Below are positions 54,300 to 62,960 of a stretch of 64,000 nt of DNA, in pieces. Origin of the DNA: Streptomyces venezuelae (GTDB lineage: Bacteria > Actinomycetota > Actinomycetes > Streptomycetales > Streptomycetaceae); NCBI RefSeq assembly GCF_008642355.1, contig NZ_CP029193.1, positions 3,930,001 through 3,994,000 of the forward strand, in the 5' to 3' direction. The position numbers and the translations under genes are program-made. Every line of letters begins with the position of its first letter. The first letter of the stretch is position 1. The notes under the pieces were generated by a model. That model was not told the origin of the DNA and did not search any database. It was given only the letters and a program-made list of their open reading frames with translations.

Positions 54300-54596
54300 G
54301 TGATCTTCAAGCGCATCGGAAACGGCCGGCCGTACCCCGACCACGGCCGGGAAAGCACCCGGCAGTGGGCGGACGTCGCGCCGCGCCCGGTCCGCCTCGA
54401 TCAGCTCGTCACCACCAAGGGCCAGCTGGATCTGGAGACCCTCCTCGCCGAGGACTCGACCTTCTACGGCGACCTCTTCGCGCACGTCGTGAAGTGGCAG
54501 GGCGATCTCTACCTCGAGGACGGCCTGCACCGCGCGGTCCGCGCCGCGCTCCAGCAGCGCCAGGTGCTCCACGCGCGCGTGCTCGAACTCGACTGA
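54300..54596 (+). CDS. Conserved 98-aa protein (ParB/VapB-like)
   Basis: GTG 54300 starts VIFKRIGNGRPYPDHGREST. The C-terminal half (DLYLEDGLHRAVRAALQQRQVLHARVLELD) resembles the ParB/Srx-type nucleotide-binding motif DGxHR. The family is often labelled as a VapB-type antitoxin by automatic annotation, but no toxin gene is adjacent, so that label should be treated with caution. Confidence 0.75.
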   Translation: MIFKRIGNGRPYPDHGRESTRQWADVAPRPVRLDQLVTTKGQLDLETLLAEDSTFYGDLFAHVVKWQGDLYLEDGLHRAVRAALQQRQVLHARVLELD

Positions 54597-54706
54597 CCGG
54601 CCGCCGGGAGGCGATCGCCGCCCGCATTGGCCCTTTCGGGTTGCAGTGGGCCCCGGGTAATGATCATTTAGTAGGCATCACCGCCCCGCCGCACTACGCT
54701 GCGCCC

Positions 54707-55354
54707 ATGAGCATGCTCACTCCCCCCGGCATGGGCGGCAAGTACCGCATCACGGGGGACAAATATCCACGGATGCGCCGCCCCAGCGGTCGCCGCAGGA
54801 TCGTGCTCGCGGTCATCGCGTCCGTCGCGGCCGTCGGCCTGCTCGGCTGGGGCACGCTGCAGCTCATCGACGTGTTCACGGGCGGCAGCAAGGCGTCGGC
54901 CGCGGGCCGGGCCTCCCGGGACTGCGCACGGGCCGCGGATGCCTCCCGGACATCGCAGCAGCGGCAGAAACCGTTGCCCACGCCGAAGCAGATCACCGTC
55001 AACGTCTACAACGCCACGCCCCGCGGCGGTCTCGCCAAGAACACCGCCGGCGAGCTGAAGAAGCGCGGCTTCACCATCGGCAAGGTCGGCAACGCGACGA
55101 AGGCGTACGACAAGAAGGTCAAGGGCACCGGGCTGCTCCTCGGCGCAAGGTCGGCCACCGACACCGCGCTGCCCGTGCTCGGCACGCAGCTCGCCGGCGC
55201 CGAGCACCGCTCCGACGCCCGCAGGAGCGGCGAGGTCGACCTCGTCATCGGCGACAAGTTCAAGAACCTGACGAAAAAAGAGGACGCCGACAAGGCCCTG
55301 GCCGCACTGGCCAAGCCCGAGCCGACGCCCTCCGCGTCCGGAAAGAACTGCTGA
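54707..55354 (+). CDS. LytR_C domain membrane protein
   Basis: The 215-residue protein has a short cytosolic N terminus, one membrane helix (RIVLAVIASVAAVGLLGWGTLQLI, residues ~30-54) and an extracellular LytR_C domain (ITVNVYNATPRGGLAKNTAGELKKRGF). It may bind cell-wall polymer or a partner. It ends one base before the upp stop codon of the converging gene. Confidence 0.85.
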   Translation: MSMLTPPGMGGKYRITGDKYPRMRRPSGRRRIVLAVIASVAAVGLLGWGTLQLIDVFTGGSKASAAGRASRDCARAADASRTSQQRQKPLPTPKQITVNVYNATPRGGLAKNTAGELKKRGFTIGKVGNATKAYDKKVKGTGLLLGARSATDTALPVLGTQLAGAEHRSDARRSGEVDLVIGDKFKNLTKKEDADKALAALAKPEPTPSASGKNC

Positions 55355-55990
55355 CTACTCCGCGGTCCCGTACATGCGGTCGCCCGCGTCGCCGAGCCCC
55401 GGCACGATGTACCCCTGCTCGTTGAGCCGCTCGTCGACCGAGGCCGTCACGACCGTCACCGGCGTACCCGCCAGCTCGCGCTCCATGACCTCGACGCCCT
55501 CGGGGGCGGCGAGCAGCACCACGGCGGTCACGTCGTCCGCGCCGCGCTTGATGAGCTCCTGGATCGCCGCGACGAGCGTGCCGCCCGTGGCGAGCATCGG
55601 GTCCAGGACGTACACCTGACGCCCGGAGAGGTCCTCCGGCATGCGCGTCGCGTACGTGGAGGCCTCCAGGGTCTCCTCGTTGCGGATCATGCCGAGGAAG
55701 CCCACCTCGGCGGTCGGGAGCAGCCGCACCATGCCGTCGAGCATGCCGAGACCGGCACGGAGGATCGGCACCACCAGCGGGCGCGGGTGCGACAGCTTCA
55801 CGCCCGTCGTCCGCGTCACGGGGGTGTCGATGTCGACCTGCTCGGTGCGCACGTCCCGGGTGGCCTCGTACGCGAGCAGGGTGACCAGCTCGTCGGCGAG
55901 GCGCCGGAAGGTCGGGGAGTCGGTGCGCTTGTCGCGCAGCGTGGTGAGTTTGTGCGCCACCAGCGGGTGGTCGACGACGTGGATCCGCAT
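55355..55990 (-). CDS. upp: Uracil phosphoribosyltransferase
   Basis: Upp (211 aa) converts uracil and PRPP to UMP in pyrimidine salvage. The start [20 protein letters not shown], the PRPP motif [14 protein letters not shown], and the C-terminal uracil-binding loop [16 protein letters not shown] are all present. It lies tail to tail with the LytR_C gene. Confidence 0.96.
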   Translation of the reverse strand: MRIHVVDHPLVAHKLTTLRDKRTDSPTFRRLADELVTLLAYEATRDVRTEQVDIDTPVTRTTGVKLSHPRPLVVPILRAGLGMLDGMVRLLPTAEVGFLGMIRNEETLEASTYATRMPEDLSGRQVYVLDPMLATGGTLVAAIQELIKRGADDVTAVVLLAAPEGVEVMERELAGTPVTVVTASVDERLNEQGYIVPGLGDAGDRMYGTAE

Positions 55991-56090
55991 GACATCAACA
56001 GTAACCGGGCTCGGGCCCCACGCCTCTCGCTGGCATCAACACCGCCATCCGAGGGAAGGTGGAGACGTACGAACCGAGGTGGTGTGGCGC

Positions 56091-56261
56091 ATGACGGAGC
56101 ACAGTCCGGAAGACGAGACCGACACCGAGCGCCGTCGACGACGCGCCCAGTTCCTCCGTGAACGCACCGAGGCCATCGAGCTGCGCGAGCGCGTGAAGCC
56201 GCGCCGCGCCCGGGCGGCACGCATGCGACAGCAGATGCGCATGCGCACGTTCCGCTGGTAG
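56091..56261 (+). CDS. Small basic protein (56 aa)
   Basis: The product MTEHSPEDETDTERRRRRAQFL and onward is acidic then strongly basic, ending RMRQQMRMRTFRW. It is helical, with no known domain. A GTG nine to twelve bases earlier is an alternative start. Confidence 0.55.
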   Translation: MTEHSPEDETDTERRRRRAQFLRERTEAIELRERVKPRRARAARMRQQMRMRTFRW

Positions 56262-56474
56262 CGACCCGTCGGCCGCCCGCCCGGCGGCGGGCCCGGCGAG
56301 GCCGCGGAGAAACGCGACGCGGAACACAGCGGCCGGAAGACCTCTCCTGACGGCGCCGTTTCTGCCACGATTCCGAATGGGCGGGGCTTCGTACCGCACT
56401 CCCCGCTCCCCGACCTCGCCGGGGGGACCCCAAACCGCCAACCGGCACTGCCTATGACCAGTGGGAGAGTCACG

Positions 56475-57038
56475 GTGTACTTCGCCGCACTGCTCGCGCG
56501 CACCGAAGACGGGTGGGAAGCGAGCGACACGGAGCTCGACGATGTGGAGACCCTGTCGGATCTGGCCGACCTGGCCCGTGAAGCCACGGCCGATTACGAC
56601 GACGACACGGTGCTCGTCTTCATCGAACAGGAAGACGCGTGGTTCGGCGTCGTCCGGGTCGACGGTGAGGAGGACCCTCGTATCTACGTGTCCGACGCGG
56701 CCGCGGCCGCCCGCAGCTCGTACGGCGAGATCCTGCTCACCGACGAGATGCTCGGCCGGACCCCCGACGACGACGGGGCGGTCGACCTGGACGCCCTGGA
56801 CCTCGACGGCACGGAGGACGGCGAACCGGAGGCGTCGGACGCCGACGCCGCCGGCGAACCGGTGTCCGACGACGACTCCGGTACGCCGGGTGCGCCCGCC
56901 GGGCCGCTCGGCGACTCGGAGATCCTCGCCGACCTCGGGGTGCCCGAGAAGGATCTGCTCGCCTTGGAGAGCGGTGACGCGCTCAGCGAGATCGCCGACA
57001 TCCTCGGAGCGGCGGAGGTGCTGGAGACCGTCCGCTAG
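56475..57038 (+). CDS. tRNA adenosine deaminase-associated protein
   Basis: The GTG at 56475 with GGGAGA upstream is preferred over ATG 56454. The ~187-residue protein starts VYFAALLARTEDGWEASDTE and belongs to the actinobacterial family always found beside tadA. It is very acidic, with an Asp/Gly/Pro-rich middle. It ends nine bases before tadA and is presumably its partner or regulator. Confidence 0.88.
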   Translation: MYFAALLARTEDGWEASDTELDDVETLSDLADLAREATADYDDDTVLVFIEQEDAWFGVVRVDGEEDPRIYVSDAAAAARSSYGEILLTDEMLGRTPDDDGAVDLDALDLDGTEDGEPEASDADAAGEPVSDDDSGTPGAPAGPLGDSEILADLGVPEKDLLALESGDALSEIADILGAAEVLETVR

Positions 57039-57047
57039 GTTCCCCGT

Positions 57048-57539
57048 GTGACCGACCCGATCAATCCGACCCCATCCGATCCCGTACGCGACCGCTGGCG
57101 GGCGCCCATGCGGCTCGCTCTGGCCGAGGCCGAGCTGGCCGGCCAGGGCGGTGACGTTCCCGTCGGCGCCGTCGTGCTGTCCCCGGACGGCACGACGGTG
57201 ATCGCCGCCGGGCACAACGAACGCGAGGCCGGCGGCGACCCCACCGCGCACGCGGAGGTGCTCGCGCTGCGCAGGGCCGCCGCGCGGCTCGGCGAGTGGC
57301 GGCTGACCGGCTGCACCCTCGTCGTGACCCTTGAGCCGTGCACCATGTGCGCGGGCGCGCTCGTGCAGTCCCGCGTGGACCGGGTCGTCTACGGAGCGCG
57401 CGACGAGAAGGCGGGAGCGGCGGGCTCGCTCTGGGACGTCGTACGCGACAGGAGGCTCAACCACCGGCCCGAGGTCGTCCACGGCGTCCTCGCCGAGGAG
57501 TGCTCGGCACAGCTGACGGACTTCTTCCGGCACCGCTGA
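57048..57539 (+). CDS. tadA: tRNA-specific adenosine deaminase
   Basis: TadA (163 aa) deaminates A34 to inosine in tRNA-Arg(ACG). The zinc site is HAE (TAHAEVLAL) and PCTMC (LEPCTMCAGALVQSRV). GTG start, coupled to the preceding gene. Confidence 0.95.
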   Translation: MTDPINPTPSDPVRDRWRAPMRLALAEAELAGQGGDVPVGAVVLSPDGTTVIAAGHNEREAGGDPTAHAEVLALRRAAARLGEWRLTGCTLVVTLEPCTMCAGALVQSRVDRVVYGARDEKAGAAGSLWDVVRDRRLNHRPEVVHGVLAEECSAQLTDFFRHR

Positions 57540-57608
57540 ACCGCCGAAATCCGGGGCCGGTCCCAACGGATTTCTGTCAGCGGCCCACCTTGGGCTAGAG
57601 TTCCTCTC

Positions 57609-57696
57609 GGTAGCGTGTCCGAGCGGCCGAAGGAGCTCGCCTCGAAAGCGAGTGAAGGGTAACCCCCTTCCGTGGGTTCAAATCCCACCGCTACCG
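57609..57696 (+). tRNA. tRNA-Ser (CGA)
   Basis: An 88-nt class II tRNA with acceptor arms GGTAGCG/CGCTACC, anticodon loop CTCGAAA in a CTCGC/GCGAG stem and long variable arm. Confidence 0.95.
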
Positions 57697-57704
57697 CTCT
57701 TGAC

Positions 57705-57738
57705 ACGAAGGGCCCGTCCTGAGGGACGGGCCCTTCGT
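57705..57738 (+). terminator. Terminator after tRNA-Ser (CGA)
   Basis: ACGAAGGGCCCGTCC pairs perfectly with GGACGGGCCCTTCGT around a four-base loop. Confidence 0.88.
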
Positions 57739-57769
57739 CGTACCCCGGTACCCACCCCGCGGGCAGGAC

Positions 57770-57810
57770 AGAGAGAACCCCGGCACCTGTACGGCACCGG
57801 GGTTCTCTCT
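57770..57810 (+). terminator. Second hairpin after tRNA-Ser (CGA)
   Basis: A 14-bp stem AGAGAGAACCCCGG/CCGGGGTTCTCTCT with a 13-nt loop lies only 31 bp after the first terminator; it ends in CTCTCTTG. A backup terminator or small structured RNA. Confidence 0.7.
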
Positions 57811-58125
57811 TGCGTCAGGACGGGGGAAGCGGCATCGGGGGGACAAGCCGCTCCCCCCGACGAGGACCGGCCCTCAAGTCAACGCCGCCGTCAGGGGGGA
57901 AGCAGACGGCGCGGACCCCGCAGTGGGACCAGTCCCTCGCCCTGCGGATTCCTGCCAGATCCGCCGGGCTCACCACCCATCCTGCTCCCCGGGCCGCGCC
58001 CGGAGCTCGGGCAAAGGACCTCTGCTGCCGGGCCGTTGGTCCTTAAAAACCCCGTCAGGACCGTCCGGGTTAGACTCGCCGCCGTCACAGGGGTCACACG
58101 GGGCACGGCAAGGGGAGGCCAGATC
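57811..58125. other. Intergenic upstream of small membrane protein gene
   Basis: About 315 bp without a supported gene. A TAGACT hexamer (58071-58076) could be the -10 for the gene at 58126. Confidence 0.4.
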
Positions 58126-58305
58126 GTGGCAGTGCAGTGGAAGAAGCTCGGCCTGTTCGCGGTGGTCGTCTTCGTGCTCTACGTGATCATCACCGACCCC
58201 GCCAAAGCCGCCGACTACGTGCAGATAGGGTTCGAGGGCATTTCGAGCGCCGCTCAGAGCATCGGCGACTTCATGACGTGGGTCGCCAACGGAGGCAAGG
58301 ACTGA
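58126..58305 (+). CDS. Small membrane protein (59 aa)
   Basis: GTG 58126 has GGGGAGG seven bases upstream. The product VAVQWKKLGLFAVVVFVLYV is one membrane helix followed by an amphipathic tail (DYVQIGFEGISSAAQSIGDF). Conserved in Streptomyces as I recall it. Function unknown. It may be cotranscribed with the Dabb gene 43 bp on. Confidence 0.75.
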   Translation: MAVQWKKLGLFAVVVFVLYVIITDPAKAADYVQIGFEGISSAAQSIGDFMTWVANGGKD

Positions 58306-58348
58306 GCGGCTGTCCAGCCGCAGCTTCCCCCCTCTCCAAGGAGTGCCC

Positions 58349-58642
58349 GTGATCCGCCATCTGGTCCTCTTCAAGCTCAACGACGGCGTCCGACGCGACG
58401 AGCCGCGCGTGGTCGAGGGCGTCGAGGCGTTCCGCGCCCTCGGCGACCAGATCCCGGAGCTCAGGTTCTGGGAGTGCGACTGGAACATCACCGACCGCCC
58501 CATCGCGTACGACTTCGCCATCAACTCGGCGGTCGACGACGTCGATGCGCTGAAGCGGTACATCGAGCACCCGGCCCACCAGGCGGGCGTCGCGCTGTGG
58601 CGCGAGTTCGCCACGTGGGTGATCGCCGACTACGAGTTCTGA
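58349..58642 (+). CDS. Dabb-family (stress-responsive A/B barrel) protein
   Basis: This 97-residue protein starts VIRHLVLFKLNDGVRRDE with AAGGAG upstream; the preceding GTG is within that site. It has the ferredoxin-like alpha/beta barrel pattern (FAINSAVDDVDALKRYIEHPAHQ). Members are dimeric and occur as stress or polyketide-related proteins; no specific reaction is implied. Confidence 0.85.
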   Translation: MIRHLVLFKLNDGVRRDEPRVVEGVEAFRALGDQIPELRFWECDWNITDRPIAYDFAINSAVDDVDALKRYIEHPAHQAGVALWREFATWVIADYEF

Positions 58643-58688
58643 TCCCGTCCGCCACGAGTCCCGAGCCGCTCGCCCCACCGGCCCCCGG

Positions 58689-58719
58689 AAGGCCCCGCAC
58701 CGCGAAGGTGCGGGGCCTT
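58689..58719 (+). terminator. Terminator after Dabb gene
   Basis: AAGGCCCCGCACC pairs with GGTGCGGGGCCTT around a five-base loop. Confidence 0.85.
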
Positions 58720-58900
58720 CCGTCGTCGTACGCCCCAACTTGCCCTCAACACGTAGTTTTCGGGTGCTTGCACACAGTGCACATGTCTTGTGATGCTATG
58801 ACCGCTTTTGACGGATGAGTTGACCGAGGTCGACCGCGCGTCGACCGAGCTTGACTGAGCCTGACCGACAGTGCCTGTCTGAGAAGGGGTGGCGTTGACC

Positions 58901-59761
58901 GTGCCGGCCAGTACTGCGCCCGAAGCGCCGCCCGCGAGGACCACCCAGAGCACCGGGAGTTCGGGAAGCACCGGAAGCACGACCAGCACCGGAAGCACGC
59001 GGGGTGCCGACACCCGCGCCCTCACCCAGGTCCTCTTCGGCCAGCTCAAGGACCTGGAGCCGGGCAGCCCCGAACACGGCAGGGTGCGCGGCGCGCTCAT
59101 CGAGGCCAACCTGCCCCTCGTGCGGTACGCCGCCGCCCGCTTCCGCAGCCGCAACGAGCCGATGGAGGACGTCGTCCAGGTCGGCACCATCGGTCTCATC
59201 AACGCCATCGACCGGTTCGACCCCGAGCGCGGCGTGCAGTTCCCGACCTTCGCGATGCCGACCGTGGTGGGCGAGATCAAGCGGTACTTCCGCGACAACG
59301 TGCGCACCGTCCACGTACCGCGGCGCCTGCACGAGCTGTGGGTGCAGGTGACCGGGGCGACCGAGGACCTCACCACCGCCTTCGGGCGCTCGCCGACCAC
59401 CGCGGAGATCGCCGAGCGGCTGCGCATCACCGAGGACGAGGTGCTGGCCTGCATCGAGGCCGGCCGCTCGTACCACGCGACCTCGCTGGAGGCGGCCCAG
59501 GAGGGCGACGGACTGCCCGGCCTGCTCGACCGGCTCGGCTACGAGGATCCCGCACTCGACGGCGTCGAGCACCGCGACCTCGTACGCCACCTCCTCGTCC
59601 AGCTGCCCGAGCGCGAGCAGCGGATCCTCCTCCTGCGCTACTACAGCAATCTGACGCAGTCCCAGATCAGCGCGGAGCTCGGTGTTTCGCAGATGCACGT
59701 GTCGCGGTTGCTCGCCAGGAGCTTCGCACGCCTCCGGTCCGCAAACCGTATCGAGGCGTAA
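58901..59761 (+). CDS. sigF: RNA polymerase sigma factor SigF (sigma-B group)
   Basis: About 286 residues of a SigB/SigF-type sigma factor. Region 2 is [33 protein letters not shown], region 3 follows, and region 4 ends [27 protein letters not shown]. In Streptomyces, SigF acts late in spore maturation. The N-terminal ~40 residues are Ser/Thr/Gly-rich. The start is uncertain: GTG 58901 matches my memory of SigF, while TTG 58895 has better ribosome site spacing. Confidence 0.9.
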   Translation: MPASTAPEAPPARTTQSTGSSGSTGSTTSTGSTRGADTRALTQVLFGQLKDLEPGSPEHGRVRGALIEANLPLVRYAAARFRSRNEPMEDVVQVGTIGLINAIDRFDPERGVQFPTFAMPTVVGEIKRYFRDNVRTVHVPRRLHELWVQVTGATEDLTTAFGRSPTTAEIAERLRITEDEVLACIEAGRSYHATSLEAAQEGDGLPGLLDRLGYEDPALDGVEHRDLVRHLLVQLPEREQRILLLRYYSNLTQSQISAELGVSQMHVSRLLARSFARLRSANRIEA

Positions 59762-59773
59762 CCGGTTCGAGTG

Positions 59774-59808
59774 GAGTGCCGTCGGGGCTGTTCCCGACGG
59801 CACTCTTT
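59774..59808 (+). terminator. Intrinsic terminator after sigF
   Basis: A 13-bp perfect stem GAGTGCCGTCGGG/CCCGACGGCACTC with a six-base loop followed by TTT. Confidence 0.88.
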
Positions 59809-60004
59809 GCCGATAAGCCCCGGACCCCCTCTTTCCTGCACGAATGTCACCCTTGTTTGTCGACAAGTAACTACAGCGTGTTGCCGACATGTGACATTCT
59901 GCTGGAACCGCGTTTGCCGTAGCCCCACCTCCGGTATTCAGGTGGAGGCTGCGTTCCTCCGACGGAGCGCTCGCCGCGACCGTCCGCGACCTCAAGGGGG
60001 TGGC

Positions 60005-60868
60005 ATGTCCGCAGACCAGGGCAGCTCGAAGGTGCTCACGCTCACGCTCGTCAAGAGCCCGAGCGAATCCGCGCCCGACGCGCTTCACAGCTCAACAGCC
60101 TCGGAAGCCATCGACACCCGGACCCTGTCCCGCTCCCTCTTCCTGCGGCTCGCCACGCTCGCCCAGGACAGCCCGGAGCGCGTCTATGTACGCGACACGC
60201 TCATCGAGCTCAACCTGCCGCTCGTGCGGTACGCGGCCGCTCGCTTCCGCAGTCGCAACGAACCGATGGAGGACATCGTCCAGGTCGGAACGATCGGCCT
60301 GATCAAGGCGATCGACCGTTTCGACTGCGAACGCGGCGTGGAGTTCCCGACGTTCGCGATGCCGACGGTCGTCGGCGAGATCAAGCGCTTCTTCCGGGAC
60401 ACCAGTTGGTCGGTGCGCGTGCCGCGCCGCCTCCAGGAACTGCGGCTCGCCCTCACGAAGACCAGCGACGAGCTCGCCCAGCGGCTCGACCGCTCGCCGA
60501 CCGTGCCCGAACTCGCCGCCGCGCTCGGCGTCTCGGAGGAGGACGTCGTCGACGGCCTCGCCGTCGGCAACGCGTACACCGCGTCGTCGCTCGACTCCCC
60601 GACCCCCGAGGACGACGGCGGCGAGGGGTCGCTCGCGGACCGGCTGGGGTACGAGGACACGGCCCTGGAGGGCGTCGAGTACCGCGAGTCGCTCAAGCCG
60701 CTGCTCGCCAAGCTGCCGCCGCGCGAGCGCCGCATCATCATGCTGCGCTTCTTCGCCAACATGACGCAGTCGCAGATCGGCGAGGAGGTCGGCATCTCGC
60801 AGATGCACGTGTCCCGGCTCCTGACCCGGACGCTCGCGCAGCTGCGCGAGGGGCTCATCTCGGACTGA
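60005..60868 (+). CDS. sigN: RNA polymerase sigma factor SigN (sigma-B group)
   Basis: A 287-residue paralogue of SigF (MSADQGSSKVLTLTLVKSPS...). Regions 2 and 4 are close to SigF ([44 protein letters not shown]), while the N-terminal part differs. In S. coelicolor the gene beside sigF is sigN, used during development. ATG 60005 follows AAGGGGG. It has its own promoter region after the sigF terminator. Confidence 0.9.
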   Translation: MSADQGSSKVLTLTLVKSPSESAPDALHSSTASEAIDTRTLSRSLFLRLATLAQDSPERVYVRDTLIELNLPLVRYAAARFRSRNEPMEDIVQVGTIGLIKAIDRFDCERGVEFPTFAMPTVVGEIKRFFRDTSWSVRVPRRLQELRLALTKTSDELAQRLDRSPTVPELAAALGVSEEDVVDGLAVGNAYTASSLDSPTPEDDGGEGSLADRLGYEDTALEGVEYRESLKPLLAKLPPRERRIIMLRFFANMTQSQIGEEVGISQMHVSRLLTRTLAQLREGLISD

Positions 60869-60943
60869 GCGCCAACGCGGCGCGTGCTGAACCGTGTTGC
60901 TGACGGGGTTCCTAATTGACGACCCGTCAGCCACACTGGCGCG

Positions 60944-61756
60944 ATGCGACGTGGCGTACGGAACGTGCTCGGAGCGGGTGCCGCCGTGCTCTGCCTCGGC
61001 GGGCTGGTGTCCGCCTGCGGCGACGGCGGCGGTGACGGTTACGTGGCGACCGGGGCGGTACCCGAGCGGGCGCGGGGACAGGCCGTGGGCCCTGACCGTG
61101 ACGTGAAGCTGGTGCCGCTGGACGAGGCGGACGGTGACGGCGACTCCGCTGCCCGCGGGGGTGAGGGTTCGTCCTCCCCGGCGGGGCCCCGTGGTGCAGG
61201 CGGCTCGGAGGGGAAGCCGCCCGCCACGGCGGGGAGTTCGGAGTCAGGCGAACCTGTGGAGGCCCGCTCCGGCGGCTCGGGGGCGTCGGCTCCGCGTACG
61301 GGTACGAGTACGGGTGCGGGTGCGGGCACTGGCGCGGGCTCTGGCCCTGGCGCTGGCGATGGCAGACCTGGAACGGACGCTCCCGACCCTCAGAAGCCGA
61401 ACCCCGAGCCCGAGCCGACGCCCGACCCGCGGCCCGACCCGCCCAGCGGGCCCGCCGCGCTCTCCGTCGGCGACCCCGAGCGGAAGCCCGCGGACAAACG
61501 CTGGTGCGAGAACGTCACCGTCACCTTCCGCAACACCGGTGGCTCACCGGTGCGTTCGGGCACGGTGACCTTCGGGACGCACGTCATCGGCGCGCTCGGC
61601 GTCGACTGGGCCACGATCGAGTCGACCGTGGAGCTGCCGGCGCCGATCGGACCCGGACAGAAGAAGCTGAAAACCTGGCCGGTATGTGTCGACGCGTGGC
61701 GGGTTCCACTCGGTATGCACGTGGAGACGCGAGACGTCGCGGTGAAGTGGCGCTAG
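60944..61756 (+). CDS. Lipoprotein with low-complexity linker
   Basis: The 270-residue precursor has a signal with lipobox LVSAC. A Gly/Ser/Ala/Pro-rich linker of about 140 residues precedes a small C-terminal domain (residues ~180-270, with two cysteines: RWCENVTVTFRNTGGSPV and WPVCVDAWRVPLG), an Ig-like or CARDB-like beta fold. It is probably a surface-anchored binding protein; function unknown. Confidence 0.75.
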   Translation: MRRGVRNVLGAGAAVLCLGGLVSACGDGGGDGYVATGAVPERARGQAVGPDRDVKLVPLDEADGDGDSAARGGEGSSSPAGPRGAGGSEGKPPATAGSSESGEPVEARSGGSGASAPRTGTSTGAGAGTGAGSGPGAGDGRPGTDAPDPQKPNPEPEPTPDPRPDPPSGPAALSVGDPERKPADKRWCENVTVTFRNTGGSPVRSGTVTFGTHVIGALGVDWATIESTVELPAPIGPGQKKLKTWPVCVDAWRVPLGMHVETRDVAVKWR

Positions 61757-62065
61757 CCCGTACCGGAGGCGGTGTGCGTCCGCGGGTGCGTGGGGGTCGG
61801 CCGCGCAGTTCCCCGCGCCCCTGACCGTCACCGCCGCTCGGGCCCACCCGGAAGGCCGGGCTCAGCCCGGACCACCCAAGGGACGGGCTCCCTTGCACGT
61901 CCGCGGGCACATCGTGGTTGCTCGCGCAGTTCCCCGCGCCCCCGAACTGCGCCCCACCCAGGGCCATTGAAAGGCCGGGCTCGGGCCGGACCGCCCAGGG
62001 GCGCGGGGAACTGTGCGGTCAGCCCCCACGCGCCCGCGGCCGAAGGCGGAGGCGCGAGAGATCCG
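61757..62065. repeat. Intergenic with three copies of a Streptomyces dispersed repeat
   Basis: GCGCAGTTCCCCGCGCCCCT occurs at 61803-61822, with one change at 61924-61943, and inverted with one change at 61997-62016. Related AAGGCCGGGCTC-type units lie between. This motif is scattered between genes in Streptomyces genomes; inverted copies can form hairpins and may terminate transcription. No gene is present. Confidence 0.75.
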
Positions 62066-62269
62066 CTAGGCCAGCGCCAGCCAGGCCACGCCTGCCACCA
62101 CCGCGATCGCGAGGATCACGCCGACGATCAGGCCCACACGCGGGCCGGAAGAGGAAGGTGCCGCCTGCGCGCGGCCGCCGCGCGGTGCCTCATCGACGAA
62201 CGCGCGGAACATCTGCGTGCTGCCTGCGGGATCGGGGTTGCCCTGGTTGCCCTGGGGGTTGTGTGCCAT
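62066..62269 (-). CDS. Small single-pass membrane protein
   Basis: The ATG at 62269 gives MAHNPQGNQGNPDPAGSTQM, 67 aa, with one C-terminal helix (VGLIVGVILAIAVVAGVAWLALA). The N-terminal half is polar. It is conserved in streptomycetes as I remember; function unknown. Confidence 0.72.
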   Translation of the reverse strand: MAHNPQGNQGNPDPAGSTQMFRAFVDEAPRGGRAQAAPSSSGPRVGLIVGVILAIAVVAGVAWLALA

Positions 62270-62383
62270 GGAGCAGGACCCTAGCGAATCCACGGCCATC
62301 GGCCCAACCCCCTCTGGCCAGCGACTTTACGAGCGGAGCCCCAACGCTTTGCCGACTCTTTAGTCCGATGGGCCCTTTTTAAT

Positions 62384-62425
62384 TTGCCTGCGGCAACCAA
62401 CCGCTTCTATCGTTGCCCTAAGCAA
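62384..62425 (+). promoter_or_regulatory. Paired MarR operator candidates
   Basis: TTGCC-TGC-GGCAA (62384-62396) and TTGCC-CTA-AGCAA (62413-62425) are two 13-bp near-palindromes of the same consensus TTGCCNNNRGCAA, 29 bp apart centre to centre. They lie just upstream of the MarR start, where its own promoter should be. Confidence 0.65.
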
Positions 62426-62443
62426 CAAAAAATTGGAGGTGCC

Positions 62444-62947
62444 GTGGCCGCGCAGCGTCAGTACGAAGAGCTGGCCCGACAGCTCAGCGCCATCGGTGCC
62501 GTGAAGCGCGGTCTCGGCCGGGGCCTGCCGCACGACTGCCCCGCCGGATCCGCCGCCGTGCTCATCCTGCTCGACCGCCACGGAGCGATGCGGATGAGCA
62601 GGCTCGCGGAGCTGCTCGCCGTCGACACGTCGGTGACCAGCCGCCACGTCGCCCATGTCGCGGACAAGGAGTGGATCGTCCGCGATCCCGACCCCGCCGA
62701 CAAACGCTCCCGGATCCTGCGGCTCACCACCGGAGGCAAGGCCAAGGTGGACGAGCTCTCCGAGCTCTCCATCCGGACGCTCACCCACTACCTGCACGAC
62801 TGGACCGACGACGAGGTCGTCCAGCTCAGCACGCTGCTCGCGCGTCTGCGTGACAGCTTCGGGGACTGCCGCGCGGCTTCGGCCCGGCTCTCCCCTTCCC
62901 CCCACGACGTACAGACCACGTCGGAGACCACCCGTACACCCGCGTAA
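62444..62947 (+). CDS. MarR family transcriptional regulator
   Basis: This 167-residue regulator starts at GTG 62444 with TTGGAGG upstream. The winged helix is GAMRMSRLAELLAVDTSVTSRHVAHVADKEWIVRDPDPADKRSRIL. It is 13 bp upstream of a drug exporter gene and probably represses both through the paired sites. Confidence 0.9.
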   Translation: MAAQRQYEELARQLSAIGAVKRGLGRGLPHDCPAGSAAVLILLDRHGAMRMSRLAELLAVDTSVTSRHVAHVADKEWIVRDPDPADKRSRILRLTTGGKAKVDELSELSIRTLTHYLHDWTDDEVVQLSTLLARLRDSFGDCRAASARLSPSPHDVQTTSETTRTPA

Positions 62948-62960
62948 GAAAAGGAAGTCC

